Assembly: GCA_932521025.1 (NCBI GenBank)
Contig: OW051472.1
Location: forward strand, 9,114,001-9,178,000
Direction of reading: 5' to 3'
Source of the DNA: Oscheius onirici
Lineage: Eukaryota; Nematoda; Chromadorea; Rhabditida; Rhabditidae
Length of the DNA stretch: 64,000 nt
This document shows, in pieces, positions 1-11,617 of this stretch. The notes under the pieces were generated by a model. The model had not been told where the DNA came from. It saw only the letters and a program-made list of their open reading frames with translations, and ran no database searches. The translations under genes and the position numbers were made by a program. The first letter of the stretch is position 1. Every line of letters starts with the position of its first letter.

Positions 1-1751
1 CGACCCAAGTATACCAGCTTGGATCAATGAGATACGAGTTCAGATTGAAGATGTACATGTTGGCATAGAGTATCGCCGAAGGGAGATGAGTGATCACAAA
101 GACGGACACGATGGCAGCTACAGTAATCGTGACGTGGCGTTCAGCCTTACCCAGCTGCTTCGTCCAACCTCCGGAACTGTTCGAGCCGTTTCTAGTCACA
201 GTAGTCAGTTTCCTCTGATTCTCCAAGAGTGGAGGCGTCTCATCCGAACACTTTCTATCCTCCCGACCAGTAGCAGATTCCAGAAACTGAACAAAAATAT
301 TTTTATCTCTCCGTCTCCTTCCCACTAACCTGTCGTCTGCTCTTCAAGTAATAGAGAAGAAAACCATTGAACAGGATCAACAATGCCATTGGGAGAAAGA
401 TTTGGAAGAAGACGTTGATCAGAGTGAAGACAGTAAACATGGTAGAACTTTGGACGGCCACAATCCGCTGGGTTCCCTATAAGTTTCCGATTTTATAAGG
501 ATAGTTAGCGAAAACTACCTTTTTGGATTCACCGGCCACCGCAAACGAAAAGTTCATGTACATGGTTAGAAGGGCATTGAAGACGACGATTGTAGGAATT
601 GTGATGCAATCTCGAAGGGCAAAGCTGGAACTTTAACTTTCATAGGATCAAAAATCCAAGTTCCTTGTTATGCCTCCCATATTCTTTGTTTGCCCTCTTT
701 CGTCTAGCTAATTTCTCAAAATCTCACGTCGGTTCCTCGAAGAGCGTAACCCGATATAACCAACCTGCTGGTCCTTGTCGAAAATGGAGCCTTGATGGCC
801 CAGAGACGATCAAACGACACGGCCACCATGAGCCAGGTACTGCTGCCGGAGAACCAGTTCATCAGGAACGTAAAGAACGTCTTGTTCTGGATGTAGAACA
901 GACGAAATCTCGTCTCACAGATTCCAGTCGGAGATGCTAAAATTTTTCTTTATTTGTAAAGAAAAAGAGCCCTACTTTTACAGGGTTCATAGTTCCAGTA
1001 GAACTTTCTCGACAGATTGTTAGGAAACATTGCCAGAAGGAAGAGAATGTCCGAGACGGCAGCACACGCCAGCATGGTATTGGTTCTGAAGCCGAGTTTG
1101 TCTCTTCATCCAAGTCTGTTTTCTATCCGCCAGACTTGGCCGTCGAACCGGGATCGGACCAAAAATTACCAAAAATGGAGATGGTCATATTATAGCGCAT
1201 TTTAACGCATTCTAGAACTAAATCAAAGAATAATAATATTGTTATATTTTGCTGACCTTTTTTACAAAAAATGACGAAAATTTTGATAAAAAAACACCCC
1301 CTTTTTTCCAAAATTTCCCCGCGGGCCGGGTCTCAACTTTCAGGCCCAATCCCGGCCCGTCAGCCATGTCTATAGTTCACAGCCTAGCCTACCATAAGTC
1401 CCCAGTTTTTTTCTGCCAATTCTTCCAGCATCTCTGAGAAAACTGATATCCTCGTCTAGTGCTCTCTCTCTAAAGAACAAATTACGCTCACACTCTCACG
1501 AGCCCCTTTTTAATAAGCTCAAGATTAGCGGTCGTATAATTGCTTCTCCATGAATCAGAATAAATCGCAGGAAGGAAAGTGCAAGACAATTTTGAGAGGG
1601 AAAAATCTTACCGACTGCGCATCGGACGAGATAGTAGAACCATGAGGGTGAGGACATTGCCTCCAATTCCTAGAGCTGCCTGGATCGGGAAGATGGTCTC
1701 GCAGCTCTTCTCGATCATTCGACGGTAGTCGGTCACGTTTGTGGCCGCCAT
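1..1751 (-). CDS. Rhodopsin-type neuropeptide GPCR, 3' end outside window
   Basis: Seven-transmembrane receptor of the peptide-receptor kind, expected at the plasma membrane coupling to G proteins. Exons read complement(1..286, 330..476, 519..624, 765..936, 982..1103, 1612..1751), with all phases agreeing. The start MAATNVTDY carries an N-glycosylation site. TM1 contains GGNVLTLMVLL, TM2 follows TNTMLACAAVSDILFLLA, and TM3 ends in SFDRLWAIKAPF, a DRL variant of the DRY motif. TM5 is in exon 330..476 and ends in a basic loop (YYLKSRRQ). TM6 starts ERHVTITVAAIVSVFVITH. TM7 and the tail lie beyond the left edge. The layout resembles nematode FMRFamide-type receptors, but I cannot assign a ligand. 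The first intron (1104-1611) holds a 240-base transposon remnant. Confidence 0.85.
1131..1371. mobile_element. Non-autonomous element, GGCCGGG family, copy 1
   Basis: Lies in the first intron of the GPCR. A reverse-oriented relative sits at 15483-15703. The shared core includes an AT-rich stretch around TAACAATATTATTATTCTTT and GC-rich ends. The ends are imperfect inverted repeats of the form AGACWTGGC..GGCCGGG. No coding capacity is seen, so it would need a transposase from elsewhere. Confidence 0.65.
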
Positions 1752-3649
1752 TACTCTGGAAAAAAAGAGACTGAGGCAGAGCAGAGGGTCGAAGAAGAAG
1801 GTCATGGGAAGGTACGCCTCCCAGAGCACACAAACAGACTAGAGAAACTAATGAGATGAGTAAGAGGTCTTTTGGAAGAAACTAGACCAGGGGAGTGAGT
1901 AAGAGATCCAGTGGTTTGACTACCGAGGTCCGTTTCAATGAAGAGGAAGTTAAACACGAGGAAGGGGAAAGAATATCTAATTCGGGTGCGCTAATTATGT
2001 AGGAAGGATAGTTTTTGATATCCGGGTAAAGTAAATGTCAAGGATATTAGCTTACCTGCCAGGTTTTGTACCCCAAGAGTCAATTTTTATTCGTTCCGAA
2101 GTTTTAAAAGTTTGTAGATTGCAGTCCCCTCTAAAAAATTTAATCTGTCGGAAGGATCTCAAAATTTGTGCCTTTACGTACGAAAATCTGAGGAGTTTTG
2201 TGTTTAAAAAATTGTACCGGGAACTTTAAAATGAACGCTGTTTTTACATCAACCAGACGCTTAAAATTAGACACCTAACCAGGCGTGAACTCCATTCAAA
2301 GTTCATTATACTACTCGCGTGACAGAGACAGGTGAAATGGCATCATGTCAGAGTACTTCAGGCTATATTTTTTCCAATCTCCCGTTTTCTTCACAGTGAT
2401 AGCTTTGGGAAAGTTTGTAAGGTTAATAGAAATCTGCAATGTTGCAAAACATTTTCGAGATCACAGTCGGAAGCCTGGTTTCGAAGCTCATTTTCGACCA
2501 AGGATGAAAATAACATGAGTTACCGCTGTAACATTCTTAAGCCAGTGAACCAAATGTAACAACGAGAAAGTGGTAGGTACACGGCGAATGATATTGGTAT
2601 AGCGCGTATTACACTATTTTCAGCTAGGAGAAATTGCGGCAGGATTTTTCTAGAAGGTTTCTACGAAATTTTGACTGATTGAAAGTATACAAGACCTGTC
2701 AAGAACAAAGGAACAAGTCAGATTGTCCAGGACAGGATCCGGACTAGAAAAAGACTTCTGTAAGATTAAAAAACAGGAAAAATCAGAAAAGTCGAGCGAT
2801 TCAGAAGGAAGTATCGACTCTACTACACTCCTTTTTCCATTTCTTCTAGACTTCAATCTGTTACCCGCGTTAGCCAGGTGCACCGCGTCCAGCTGTCCCG
2901 TCTACTTGAACGCGAAATTGAACAGAAGACAAGTATTTTCAATTGGACCCGATGAGTTCAAAGCTCCAAAAAATTGTTGCAACATTACTAATTAGTTCGC
3001 GCAGCAAAATATATGAACTTTTAAAGGAGCAAATGTCTCTCTGCACGGCTGAGTGCAGAGCGTGGCTGACCAACAGTGAGAGAGAGAGGGAATTGCATTA
3101 GTCGGCCAGAAGAATAGCCACTACACGTCTGACAATAGTTTCCGGAGACCCTTGTTTACCAGACATCTCCCCTTTTCGGGGAATCTAAATGTGCTAGAGC
3201 CGGCTCTTGATCCCGAGCTCTTTCCTCAGGATCATGTATACAAAAATGGAGCTGACAGAAACAGAAAGAGGAATTCGTGAAAAAGGAGAAAAAGAGAAGG
3301 GAGTGTTCTGGAATAGAAACAAGATGATTCTTTTTTGAAGTGCTCATTCGAATGGAAAATTCTTTCAAAAACATGAACCTTTCCATAGCAGAGAGTACAT
3401 TTTTCTCTCTGACTTCGTCCTCGGACAGTCATGTCTCATAATTAAATCATCTATTAGACTGAACGTGGAACGAGTCAACTTCGAACGGGGAAGATATTAA
3501 GATTGTTCTTTTTCGCCAGGTTTGAGAAAAAATAGAGTTTTCGAACACAGTTCGGACGAGGAACTAATTTTGGGACGAACACTCTTCTCATCAAATGGTT
3601 AATCGTCGGACGGGTAAAATCTGGACTTCCTTACTTACTTTCGAACTTA
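1752..3649. other. Intergenic, no gene seen
   Basis: Upstream of the GPCR start. Open frames on both strands are short, lack plausible splice partners and show no protein-like composition. This is presumably the receptor promoter region, but no clear core promoter motif stands out. Confidence 0.5.
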
Positions 3650-3927
3650 TGGTTTGTTCAAAAGTCGACGACATACAGTAACCCATTTGATTCTGTTCGA
3701 GAAAAACAATATTGGCGCGCTTTCAAACTGGGGGTTTTCAATTGGCTGGCTGCCGCTGATATAAAATGCTGGTATAAAATAAAATGATAAAAAGAACAGA
3801 AAAAACAATGTTTCGGTGAGAATTGCAGAAGGAATTTCAAAAACACTTTTTTTTTGAAAGTGCGCCAAAATTGGCGGTCTCGAACAGAATCGAATGGGTT
3901 ACTGTATGTCGTCGACGAACAAAACCT
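3650..3927. mobile_element. Foldback element, family I, copy a
   Basis: Arms near 3651-3705 and 3880-3927 are inverted copies. They start GGTTTGTTCA and contain GACATACAGTAACCCATTT on one side and its reverse complement on the other. An exact 11-base direct repeat TTACTTTCGAA flanks it (3635-3645 and 3927-3937), which looks like a target-site duplication. No transposase is present. Related copies lie at 48329-48499 and 62825-63129. Confidence 0.75.
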
Positions 3928-3937
3928 TACTTTCGAA

Positions 3938-4667
3938 GGGTTACTCCCCTCTGGGACTAAAATTACAGCTTGGACATGCTCTCTTAATGTCAGATCACAT
4001 GACAAAAAGATATGCTTGGAAATTTATTATTTCCCCCAAAAAAACATTCTCTTACCGTAATCCGCTCTCTTTGCTTACTTACGTAAGCACCGGGGATAGG
4101 ATCAAGAGTCTAGGAGAGATAGGGGAAGCCCGTAATTAAAAGAGGAACAAGGAACATCGAGACTGGAAAGGATGGCAATTGCTTAGCCCTTGCTGCTTTT
4201 CTTGCTGCAAGGCTAATTGCCAACTCGTGGAGAAAAAGTGATGGTCAAAGATAGGCCCGTGGAAAGAGTGGGAGAGTCCTAATTGGGAGCAATTCGATTT
4301 ATTGGGCAATTATGATAGTGCAACCGAGAGTCATCTGGCAGTCACAGGTTCCTCTAAACTCTAATGAAACTTTAATACCGCGCAATTAAAAATTCTCAAA
4401 CGGCATGATTCTCGAACGTAATTCCTTTCCGCCAACCATAAGATCAAGAAACAGAGTAACTACTATTTCGGGGAGATTAACTTGTCTCCGACTAGTCTTT
4501 ATAGGTCTGCAAAGTTCTTCGCGTTGCAACTTTTGAATCAGAAGTTAAAGGAAATCTTGAGGTAAGGTAGAACACTATCCGTTTCCAACCAATAGTAGAA
4601 TAACAGTAGAACGTTGTGCTTTTGTTTTGTTCAGGTTAAAAACTGGATTTTTGGACTTTCCAATCTA
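3938..4667. other. Intergenic, nothing recognised
   Basis: AT-rich sequence with no convincing exon, RNA gene or repeat arm. Confidence 0.4.
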
Positions 4668-4855
4668 CTTTGAATTGCTGCCAAGTCTGTCTGTCTGAAG
4701 CTCTAATTGGCAATAATAAAAGTTTTGTGAAGTTCCGATGAAAGTTGTTTTTTTGTTTTGTTTTTTAAAAGCAATTAGGTAGTCAGTTCTGAGATATAAC
4801 AGCTAGGGGAACATTGCTGCCGTCAGTGTAGATCTGCTGTGATAACTTAGGGTAG
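4668..4855. repeat. Dispersed repeat G, copy 1
   Basis: About 190 bases match, in inverted orientation, the segment 55880-56080 downstream of the glypican gene. Shared blocks include CTCTAATTGGCAAT, GATGAAAGTTGTT, AGTCAGTTCTG and TAGATCTGCTGTG in the same order. No terminal inverted repeat or coding potential is obvious. Confidence 0.7.
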
Positions 4856-5923
4856 AAGAATTAGAAGAATTCATGAGACGGGACGAGCCTAAACCTAAGC
4901 ACAATAAGACAGATTGTGAGACTTCTCAAAAGAAGGGGGAATCTTCACTTCTAGCCATGAAAGGACTCTGCAAACCTTGTGTTCTGAGTTGGAGATAAGA
5001 TCACTGGTTATAACTTTGCAGAGCAACAGAATGGTTCAAATATCGTCTTCAATCTAACAATAAGAAATTTTTTTTGGGTAAAGATATGTTTCAGTCTTTA
5101 CGGTAACTGCTCACGTAGACTGTGGGCGATGCGAAACAAAAAAGCGATTTGTTTTCTAATCTGACTTGCTTGCGACATAGACGCCGACATCACGTCACAA
5201 AAGGAAAGGCGGAAGCCGTTCAAATCTTTTTTAGATCTTTGAAGAACAAAAAAAGTGGACTCTCTTGGCAAGAACTCTATTAAAGTAGCAAAATTAGAAA
5301 AAAGGCGAGGAAAGAAAGATAACGTTACGTGCTCCGCCGAATCTTTCGGCTTGCTCTTGACGTCAGGAAAATCAGTTGGATATACCAATTATACTGCAGA
5401 GAACGAATCAAGAGTCGACAGACGAAAGATGCGGGCTTATTAATAGCCTACCGAATAGGCTATATACTGCTATCCAAAAGTCTAGACTCGGGAAAAAGAG
5501 GAGGAAATGAGGGATATCCGCTTTCGGAATTGGGGCTTTGAAACTGGGAATGGAGACAGAGAACGGATGGTCGACTCTAGATTTAGTACCTGAACACACA
5601 CACACATTAATCGAACTCTAAACTCGGCGAACAACATATTTACCAACTCTAAAATTTTCCGATTGCAGCTGAAGCAAGCCATGATTGGTAGTGTTCTTCG
5701 GCTTGGAGAAGACTTCGAACTCGCGGAATGGAAAGATCACGCTGATTAATTAGTCATTTGGGGAAATCTATTGGAAGTTTGATGAGTGGTGGGAATTCAT
5801 GCATCTGCAACGTGGGGATTGTTCAAACAGGCCGTGTTTCGTCAGGTGATGTTTGTGGGAGAAGTGGAAACAGTGCGTTTTGAGTACAGCTACGGATCAT
5901 TTTTTGTCTATAACTTTTGCCAA
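4856..5923. other. Intergenic, no gene seen
   Basis: Several open frames of 60-100 codons occur but none has protein-like composition or splice context. A TGACGTCA-like CRE core occurs near 5358. Otherwise nothing is recognised. Confidence 0.4.
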
Positions 5924-6062
5924 ATCTTCATCTTGCGTACTTCTCGTTACGCAAATTTGCGCACCAAAAATGAAGTACAAATTCGAAAGAAATGGCTTGC
6001 CCGCGCGTACGCACGCGTATCGCGTCAAAAAAGTACGCAAGGTGAAGGTTTGGCACGCGCTA
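5924..6062. mobile_element. Foldback MITE, family II, copy a
   Basis: A short palindromic element. One end reads GCCAAATCTTCATCTTGCGT and the other is its inverted counterpart ending GGTTTGGCACGCGC. The interior carries repeated CGTACGC-type motifs and no ORF. Relatives lie at 7674-7816, 25476-25622, 35190-35315 and 62945-63062. Confidence 0.7.
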
Positions 6063-6720
6063 TATGCAGTATTTTTTTCATTCAGCCAATCAGAGCTTAA
6101 AATTCTAAGCGTTTTGAAATGAACGAGAAAATGGAAACTGTGCAGACAAATATTATGCTCGAGATAAAATATGTGAAAAGTGAGTAGTTGGAACAATTCA
6201 GTGTCCAGAGAAAGTAGACCGTTCTCTTGGGTACTCAGAGACTTACTGAGTACACAGCGAAAAAGGGCCACAACGCGTAGTCACAAGACCTTTTCGAGAG
6301 CCGATTACTGTGGCCCGGGGCTGTGCTCTTGAAGAGGTCGCGCACTGAAATCCGATAGCCGCATTTAATCACATTATATAAACATTTGAAAATTGGAGGG
6401 AAAGAGGGGGTACTCGTCGAAGTAGTCTCTTATATCTTAGGGGTTTGTAGTCGACCAGCACACTTAGATTCTTTCTCTCTTCAGGAGCAAAAAGAGAGAG
6501 ATCAGAGCGAGATGTTCTGAGAATCGTGGGTTGGACTACTGCTTTGTGATTGCTACTGCGTCATTCATTACGCCTCTTGGCAGGCAGCATTTACATCTTT
6601 ACGTCCAGAGAACCTGCCTTAAAGGTCTTTAGAACAGCTGCAGAAGTAGCGTGCGGGTAGTCAAGGGTTACTTTGGCGGGAAGAGATGTAAGAAATGACA
6701 AATCTTACGGACAATAGCAA
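6063..6720. other. Intergenic, nothing recognised
   Basis: No exon, RNA gene or clear repeat arm was found between the family II copy and the next inverted-repeat element. Confidence 0.4.
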
Positions 6721-7092
6721 GGACTCTTTTTCACTTTAATCGTCCCAAGGGATATTTAACCGTCCCAAGGGCAGGAAAAAAAAGTTGACCGTCCCAAGAT
6801 GAAAACATTAAAAAAATGTAGGCAACAAAGTTTATATTTCATCGCTATTCCGTATGAAAGATGCTGGGAACTGGCAAAGGCTGTGAAGGCTGTTGGCGGA
6901 GACGGATATGGAGACGGATCAGGAAAAAAAACTCTTCGACCGCAAAAACTATTCGACCGATGCTCAAAAATCCGCTTTCGGTTGTTCCTTCTCTTGAGAC
7001 GGTCAAATATTTTTCCTGTTCTTGGGACTGTCGAACTTTTTTTTGGGATGGTCAACAGTCAAGGTGCGGTTAAAGTGAAAAAGAGCCATAGC
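6721..7092. mobile_element. Inverted-repeat element with CCGTCCCAAG motifs
   Basis: The ends are inverted repeats (GACTCTTTTTCACTTTAA on the left, the complement near 7070-7088). The inner arms repeat CGTCCCAAG three times on the left (6741-6799) and inverted CTTGGGAC/TTGGGATGGTC forms on the right (7000-7055). It has no ORF of its own. It sits just downstream of the F-box gene stop codon. Confidence 0.65.
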
Positions 7093-7138
7093 AAATAAAT
7101 GAAGGAACGTCACAATAAAGCAAAAACCGACAACTGAT

Positions 7139-9479
7139 TTATGACGAACCATAAAATTGAACAATCGACTCAATGAATCCAATAGTCTCGTCTCGCTTCT
7201 GAATCACCGTTTCCAACTCGATCAAACGATTCAAGAGACCAGAGTAGTCGATAACGGTTCCCGGTAGAAGAACTTCATCCACTAGCTCCACAAATATCTC
7301 GTTCCCATAGCTATAGTCGAAATGAACGCCGATAGAGGTCCACATAAAAAAACGGGAACGAATGACGTGCACAACTTCTAGTATTCCTCGTTGCTTGCTG
7401 TTAACGAGCCAATAATCATGTTTGGTTATCTGCGGAAATTTCTCAATTTTTTAAAAGGGATTACCTCATCGGAATCATTATTCGTCTTCAAAAAGTTGAC
7501 TCCTCGAGGCTGAAACTGACCGAGATAGATGGCATCTGATGGAATGATGTTCCCCCGAACAGTTGTTAAGTCGTGGTCGAGGAACGTGGGTGCCTCGTAG
7601 AAGTGGAACCAACAAACAAGGTGGCATGGTTCTTTCTTCTAAAAAAAATGTTCCTAAAAATATCTACAATGTAGCGCGTGTCAGTCTCTGGTTCTGCGTA
7701 CTTTCAGTTACGCGAAATTGCGTACGAACGGCAACGCCATGTCCCACATAAATCTTAATAAGTTACGTACGCAATTTCGTGTAAATAAAAGTACGTAGAA
7801 GTTGGCACGCGCTGTAGGGCAGGTTGCGTTATCCCCCCCGTGGCCATTCAGCGCGGGGGGGGGGGGGGGATAAAGAGACCACGGAGGGGGGATAAAGTAT
7901 ACCATAAGTTTTTCACTTCAAATCGCTCCGTAAAGAAGGGCAAATGATAAATAAAGTGTAAATAAGCAATTATTATCCTTTTCCATTGTTTATCTAAAGT
8001 TTGAGCGCTTACCCAGCTTGTTTAGAGTCAGTTTGACTTCTTGAGTCATTTTCAGTTTTTCGACCACTAGAACAGTAGAACGTCACGAAGCTGGATAACC
8101 TTTTCTTCATGTTGGACTGGATGAGCTGGTGCAGTTAATCAGTTAATCTCGAGACTCTCCCAATTGGTTTTCCAACATGAAGAAAAGGTTATCCAGCTAT
8201 GTAATACAAAGTTGTAGCTTTTGATCTCCTCTACAAGATTGTAGAACATCGCGAAGCTTGAAAATGAGTTCTAGTAGTCGAAAAACTGAAAATGTCTCAA
8301 ACAGTCAAACTGACTCTAAACAAGCTGGGTAAGAGCTCAAACTTTAGATAAACAGTGGAAAAGGATAATAATAGCTTACTTACACTTTAATTATCATTTG
8401 CCTTTCTTCACGGAGCGATTTGAAGTGAAAAACCTATGGTATACTTTATCCCCCCTCCGTGGTCTCTTTATCCCCCCCCCCGTGCTGTATGGCCACGGGG
8501 GATAAAGTATACCACCCCGCGCTGTATACCTTCGGCATAAAATCTTGAACATGTTCTAGATCGCTCCAGTTGAATGTGTCTGTGGGCCAGGATAAACTGC
8601 TAAACATTTTCTTTTCAAAGAGCCTTGGCCAGGAAATCATCGCCGAAGAATAATTATCTTCGAATTGGCAGATAAGGTAAGGTACCTTCTGAATTCCATC
8701 ATTCGTCTTTCTCAGTGGTTTCTCTTTGTCCACCATCTTGTCTGAAAACAAAACTCACATTCACCAAATTGTTTTGGATCAGTTCCTCGCTTTTCTTGCT
8801 CTTTATCAGTCTAAGACTCCGGACCTGCCATTTGCTTGCCAAGCTTTCAACTTTTTCCACATTAACGTTTAGGAACTTAATCGTGGTGACTTTCAAATGA
8901 TCAACGACCTGTAGAAATAGATCAAAAGCCATTGAAAAAGCTGCATTTCCCTCATCGTCATCGTCAGCACAGTAATTGAGCTGAAAGTTATATTCTTTCA
9001 TATAGTGAAACTGAGAAACCACTGCAATTTCGGGAAAATTGAATCCAGAGATGGCAGAAATAATTTCATTCACTGTTTCGGCGCTCAGAGGCATCTTCAG
9101 GTTTGCATCGCCATGATTTCGACCATAGTCGACGGCGAAGTGCGGCTCAGAAATGTCGGCGTCATCAGGACTCTAAAAGTAGCTTAATTTTGTTCTCGTT
9201 AATCGGTTACCATTTGCTTCGTAAAGGGAATTGTCAAAAAGACAAAAAAGAAAGAGTTCAAAAGAAAAATCGTTGGTCTATATCGATAGATATAGACTCC
9301 TAGACTCTTTTTGTGCTTTTCACAGAACTTGTCCACTGAGCGACAGGTTCGTCGAAGACGAACATAGGGAATCGCTTGACACTAGAAAATAATTCTACAG
9401 GTGGATCGTGATCGGGACTTACTTTTTGAATAAGTTGTATACTCAACTCGGTCGGTAGTTCAGGAAAGGATGGAAACAT
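7139..9479 (-). CDS. F-box-like protein, nematode FBXA/FTH style
   Basis: Exons complement(7139..7429, 7465..7638, 8530..8688, 8759..9172, 9211..9381, 9423..9479) give 421 residues with all phases consistent. The N-terminus has an F-box-like pattern, FPELPTELSIQLIQK then RLRRTCRSVDKF, split by a 41-base intron. F-box proteins bind Skp1 and present substrates to SCF ubiquitin ligases. The remainder has FTH/DUF38-like leucine-rich character (HLKVTTIKFLNVNVEKVESL), suggesting a member of the large, fast-evolving nematode F-box family; this part is inference. Intron 7639-8529 is unusually long because it holds a 680-base palindrome and a MITE. An upstream ATG at 9569 is in frame but would put about 30 extra residues before the F-box, so 9479 is preferred. 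Confidence 0.72.
7674..7816. mobile_element. Foldback MITE, family II, copy b
   Basis: Inside the long intron of the F-box gene. The ends read TAGCGCGTGTCAGTC and TGGCACGCGCTGTA, inverted relative to each other. The interior has paired GCGAAATTGCGTACG and CGTACGCAATTTCG blocks. Confidence 0.65.
7829..8505. mobile_element. Large perfect-type palindrome (foldback element)
   Basis: Two arms of about 235 bases (7829-8068 and 8273-8505) are nearly exact inverted copies. Both contain TCAAATCGCTCCGT, TTATCCTTTTCCA and AACAAGCTGGGTAAG or the complement. The centre is palindromic again around AACCTTTTCTTCATGTTGG (8098-8116, inverted at 8173-8191). A run of about 13 G occurs near 7857-7869. No ORF is present. 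The outer edge abuts the splice donor at 8529. Confidence 0.8.
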
Positions 9480-10560
9480 CTTAAACAATGGAATTTTAAG
9501 AGAGTTGTGGAACAAATTGGCTGGCAAATCGCAATAGCAATGGTTATCGAGGTTTCTCAGGCAAACCATTTTTCCGGTGATGTGAGAGATTATCTCTTAT
9601 CAATTGTAATGAAAAAGACTGCTCGAACAAACTGAACAAATACTATAGTCTGACTGTCCCTGAAGTTGTTTTGGTTTAGAATATCCAAACATTTTTGAAG
9701 TTTGCCCGGACCTTTTTTCGAGTATGAGTTATCATATGGGTTTTGTAGAGAAAAACTCGCTTACTTAAAAACTCAGAACAAAAGTTACCATTTGCCGAAC
9801 GCTCGTTCGGCAGTACTTACAAACCTAACTGTGACAAGTTACGACTAGTTTTGACAAATCAAATAGTGAGTTAGTCAGAGGAATATTTAGTCGAACTTGG
9901 GACCACTGGGAGCATGTTGCTCTCTGTTTTCGTAAAAAGCGTTCCAACCGCTTTAAATTTAGTTGTGAAGAAGCATTTTTTTGCATCAAAATTTAGCGGA
10001 TATAAGCAGAAGGAACCACGGCAGAAATTGAAGTTCACACCCCCTACGAAAGCTTCGAATAAAAAGGTCTGGACACTCGCTTTAAAGAGAGTTGTGAATG
10101 GAACAAATTGACTGGCAAATCGCGATAAGAATGGTTATCGAGGTTTCTCAGGCGAACGATTCTTCCGGTGATGTGAGAGATTATCTCTTATCAATTGTAA
10201 TGAAATAAAGTTCGAACCAAGTGGAAAAATACGTGGTGCAAGTGTTAGTCTGAGTTGTTTTCAGGTCTGAGGTGTTTTCATCCATTTTTGAAATTTGTTA
10301 AAAATAGAGGAGTAGGACATGTTGACCAGTCGAGCACTGCTCCAGAGCCTCTAATATGTATAATCCCAATCTAATCTAGATAATTAATCGATCACGGGTC
10401 ACAAAACCTTTACGAAACGGCCAGATTTGTTCTTCGATAGAGCAAGTTGAGTCGTAGAACGGTTAGCTGATAACAGAAATTTTTATAACAAAGGTGACGA
10501 AAATTGAGGGAATGACAAACAATGTACGGACGGTACAAAAAATTTTAAGTTCTTTTATAT
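9480..10560. other. Upstream region of the F-box gene with a partial duplication
   Basis: The first-exon and upstream sequence (about 9488-9605) is repeated directly at about 10080-10205, sharing GGAACAAATTG and GATGTGAGAGATTATCTCTT. The second copy has no continuing coding exon. The rest shows no recognisable gene. Confidence 0.55.
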
Positions 10561-11226
10561 CTATCTATTGCTAAGATACAACTCCGAGTAAACTCGCATA
10601 AAATCATAAACATGTCTAATTCCATTCTCCTTAGTGATGGTAACAGCTCTGGACAAAACAGTTCGGAACCACTCACCAAACTGTTCTCTATGATTAATTA
10701 GACGGCTCATTGTGCCGTAGAAACTATAAAAACTAGGAATTTGGTGGTCTAGTTCCAGGCGAAGACAAATATAAGTTAGGGCTATTTCGAACTGGAACAA
10801 ATCGGCATGGTTGACGTAAGCGTATTCATTTCCGTCGTCGGCTACCATCCAGAAAGTGGTAGTAATGTCCTGGAAGGGGACGTTGTGACGGAACCAGTCG
10901 ATGTACTGTTCGATGTTGGCAGAAAGACGACGGAGAGCCTCGTCGTGGCTAACAAAGTCATCTTCGAAATCATTTTCAGATTGTGAACTTTCAAGTTCCT
11001 CAGGTTCCGGCTCAGGAACCAAATTGTCTTCTTCTACCGGTTCAGAACCTTCCTAAATTCTTATTGTGAAAATTCATAACATTTCACGAACGATAAATTC
11101 CATAGGTTCATTTTCCCAAAGTTCTTGCAGCATGGTTTTTCTTGCTGGAGCTGGAATGAGTTCACACCAAAATGTTGCCGGCTCGTCTGGAATGAAGCTG
11201 TCCGGAATGTCGAAAGGGCTGGGCAT
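10561..11226 (-). CDS. Unknown protein, intact member of a local three-copy family
   Basis: Exons complement(10561..11052, 11092..11226) give 208 residues across a 39-base phase-0 intron. Exon 1 reads MPSPFDIPDSFIPDEPATFW and ends LWENEPMEFI. Exon 2 opens with a Glu/Pro-rich acidic stretch (EPEPEELESS), then a probably helical domain with WFRHNVPFQDITTTFWM and ends RVYSELYLSNR. I do not recognise the family. TTTTCAG lies six bases before the ATG, fitting a trans-splice or 5'UTR acceptor. Broken copies at 15381-15905 and 16166-16473 share exon 1 and parts of exon 2. Using the exon 1 frame unspliced would end after VREML, which is why the intron is preferred. Confidence 0.6.
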
Positions 11227-11560
11227 CCTGACTGAAAATTGAATAGAAAAAAAGAAAAATTGAAACAGGAAGAAAAAACTGATAAGCATTTTGCAACAGC
11301 GGTCAGCTGGACAAACAAACTTCTAGATGGCTCTTTCGGAAGAAAAATAGGTAGTTACCGTAACCCTTTCACGATCATTTTGACACTCAAAATTAGGAAA
11401 CTTGGCTGAATATCGGTCTCGTCGTGAGTTTTCAATTTTTTTTCCTCAATTAGTCGAATCGAAAAACTTTCCAAGTTTGCTTTTTCTACAGTTTCTCCTA
11501 ATTGCTCAAAAAGTTTTCAAAAAACAACAACTTTTTCGCTTTAATTGTCAAACTTTTTGC

Positions 11561-11568
11561 TATAAAAG
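11561..11568 (+). promoter_or_regulatory. TATA box of the DUF3421-like gene
   Basis: TATAAAAG stands 50 bases before the ATG at 11618, the expected spacing for a short 5'UTR. It suggests a strongly or conditionally expressed gene. Confidence 0.6.
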
Positions 11569-11617
11569 GCAAGCAATTTCGAAGAAGACTCCATAACGTC
11601 TGCTGCTCGCTCCACTG

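Noticed and set aside
3658-4005. 115-codon antisense frame
   Set aside because: It runs through both arms of the family I foldback; composition and position make it a by-product of the inverted repeat.
5897-6271. 124-codon antisense frame
   Set aside because: Largely made of family II MITE sequence, with no splice context or family resemblance.
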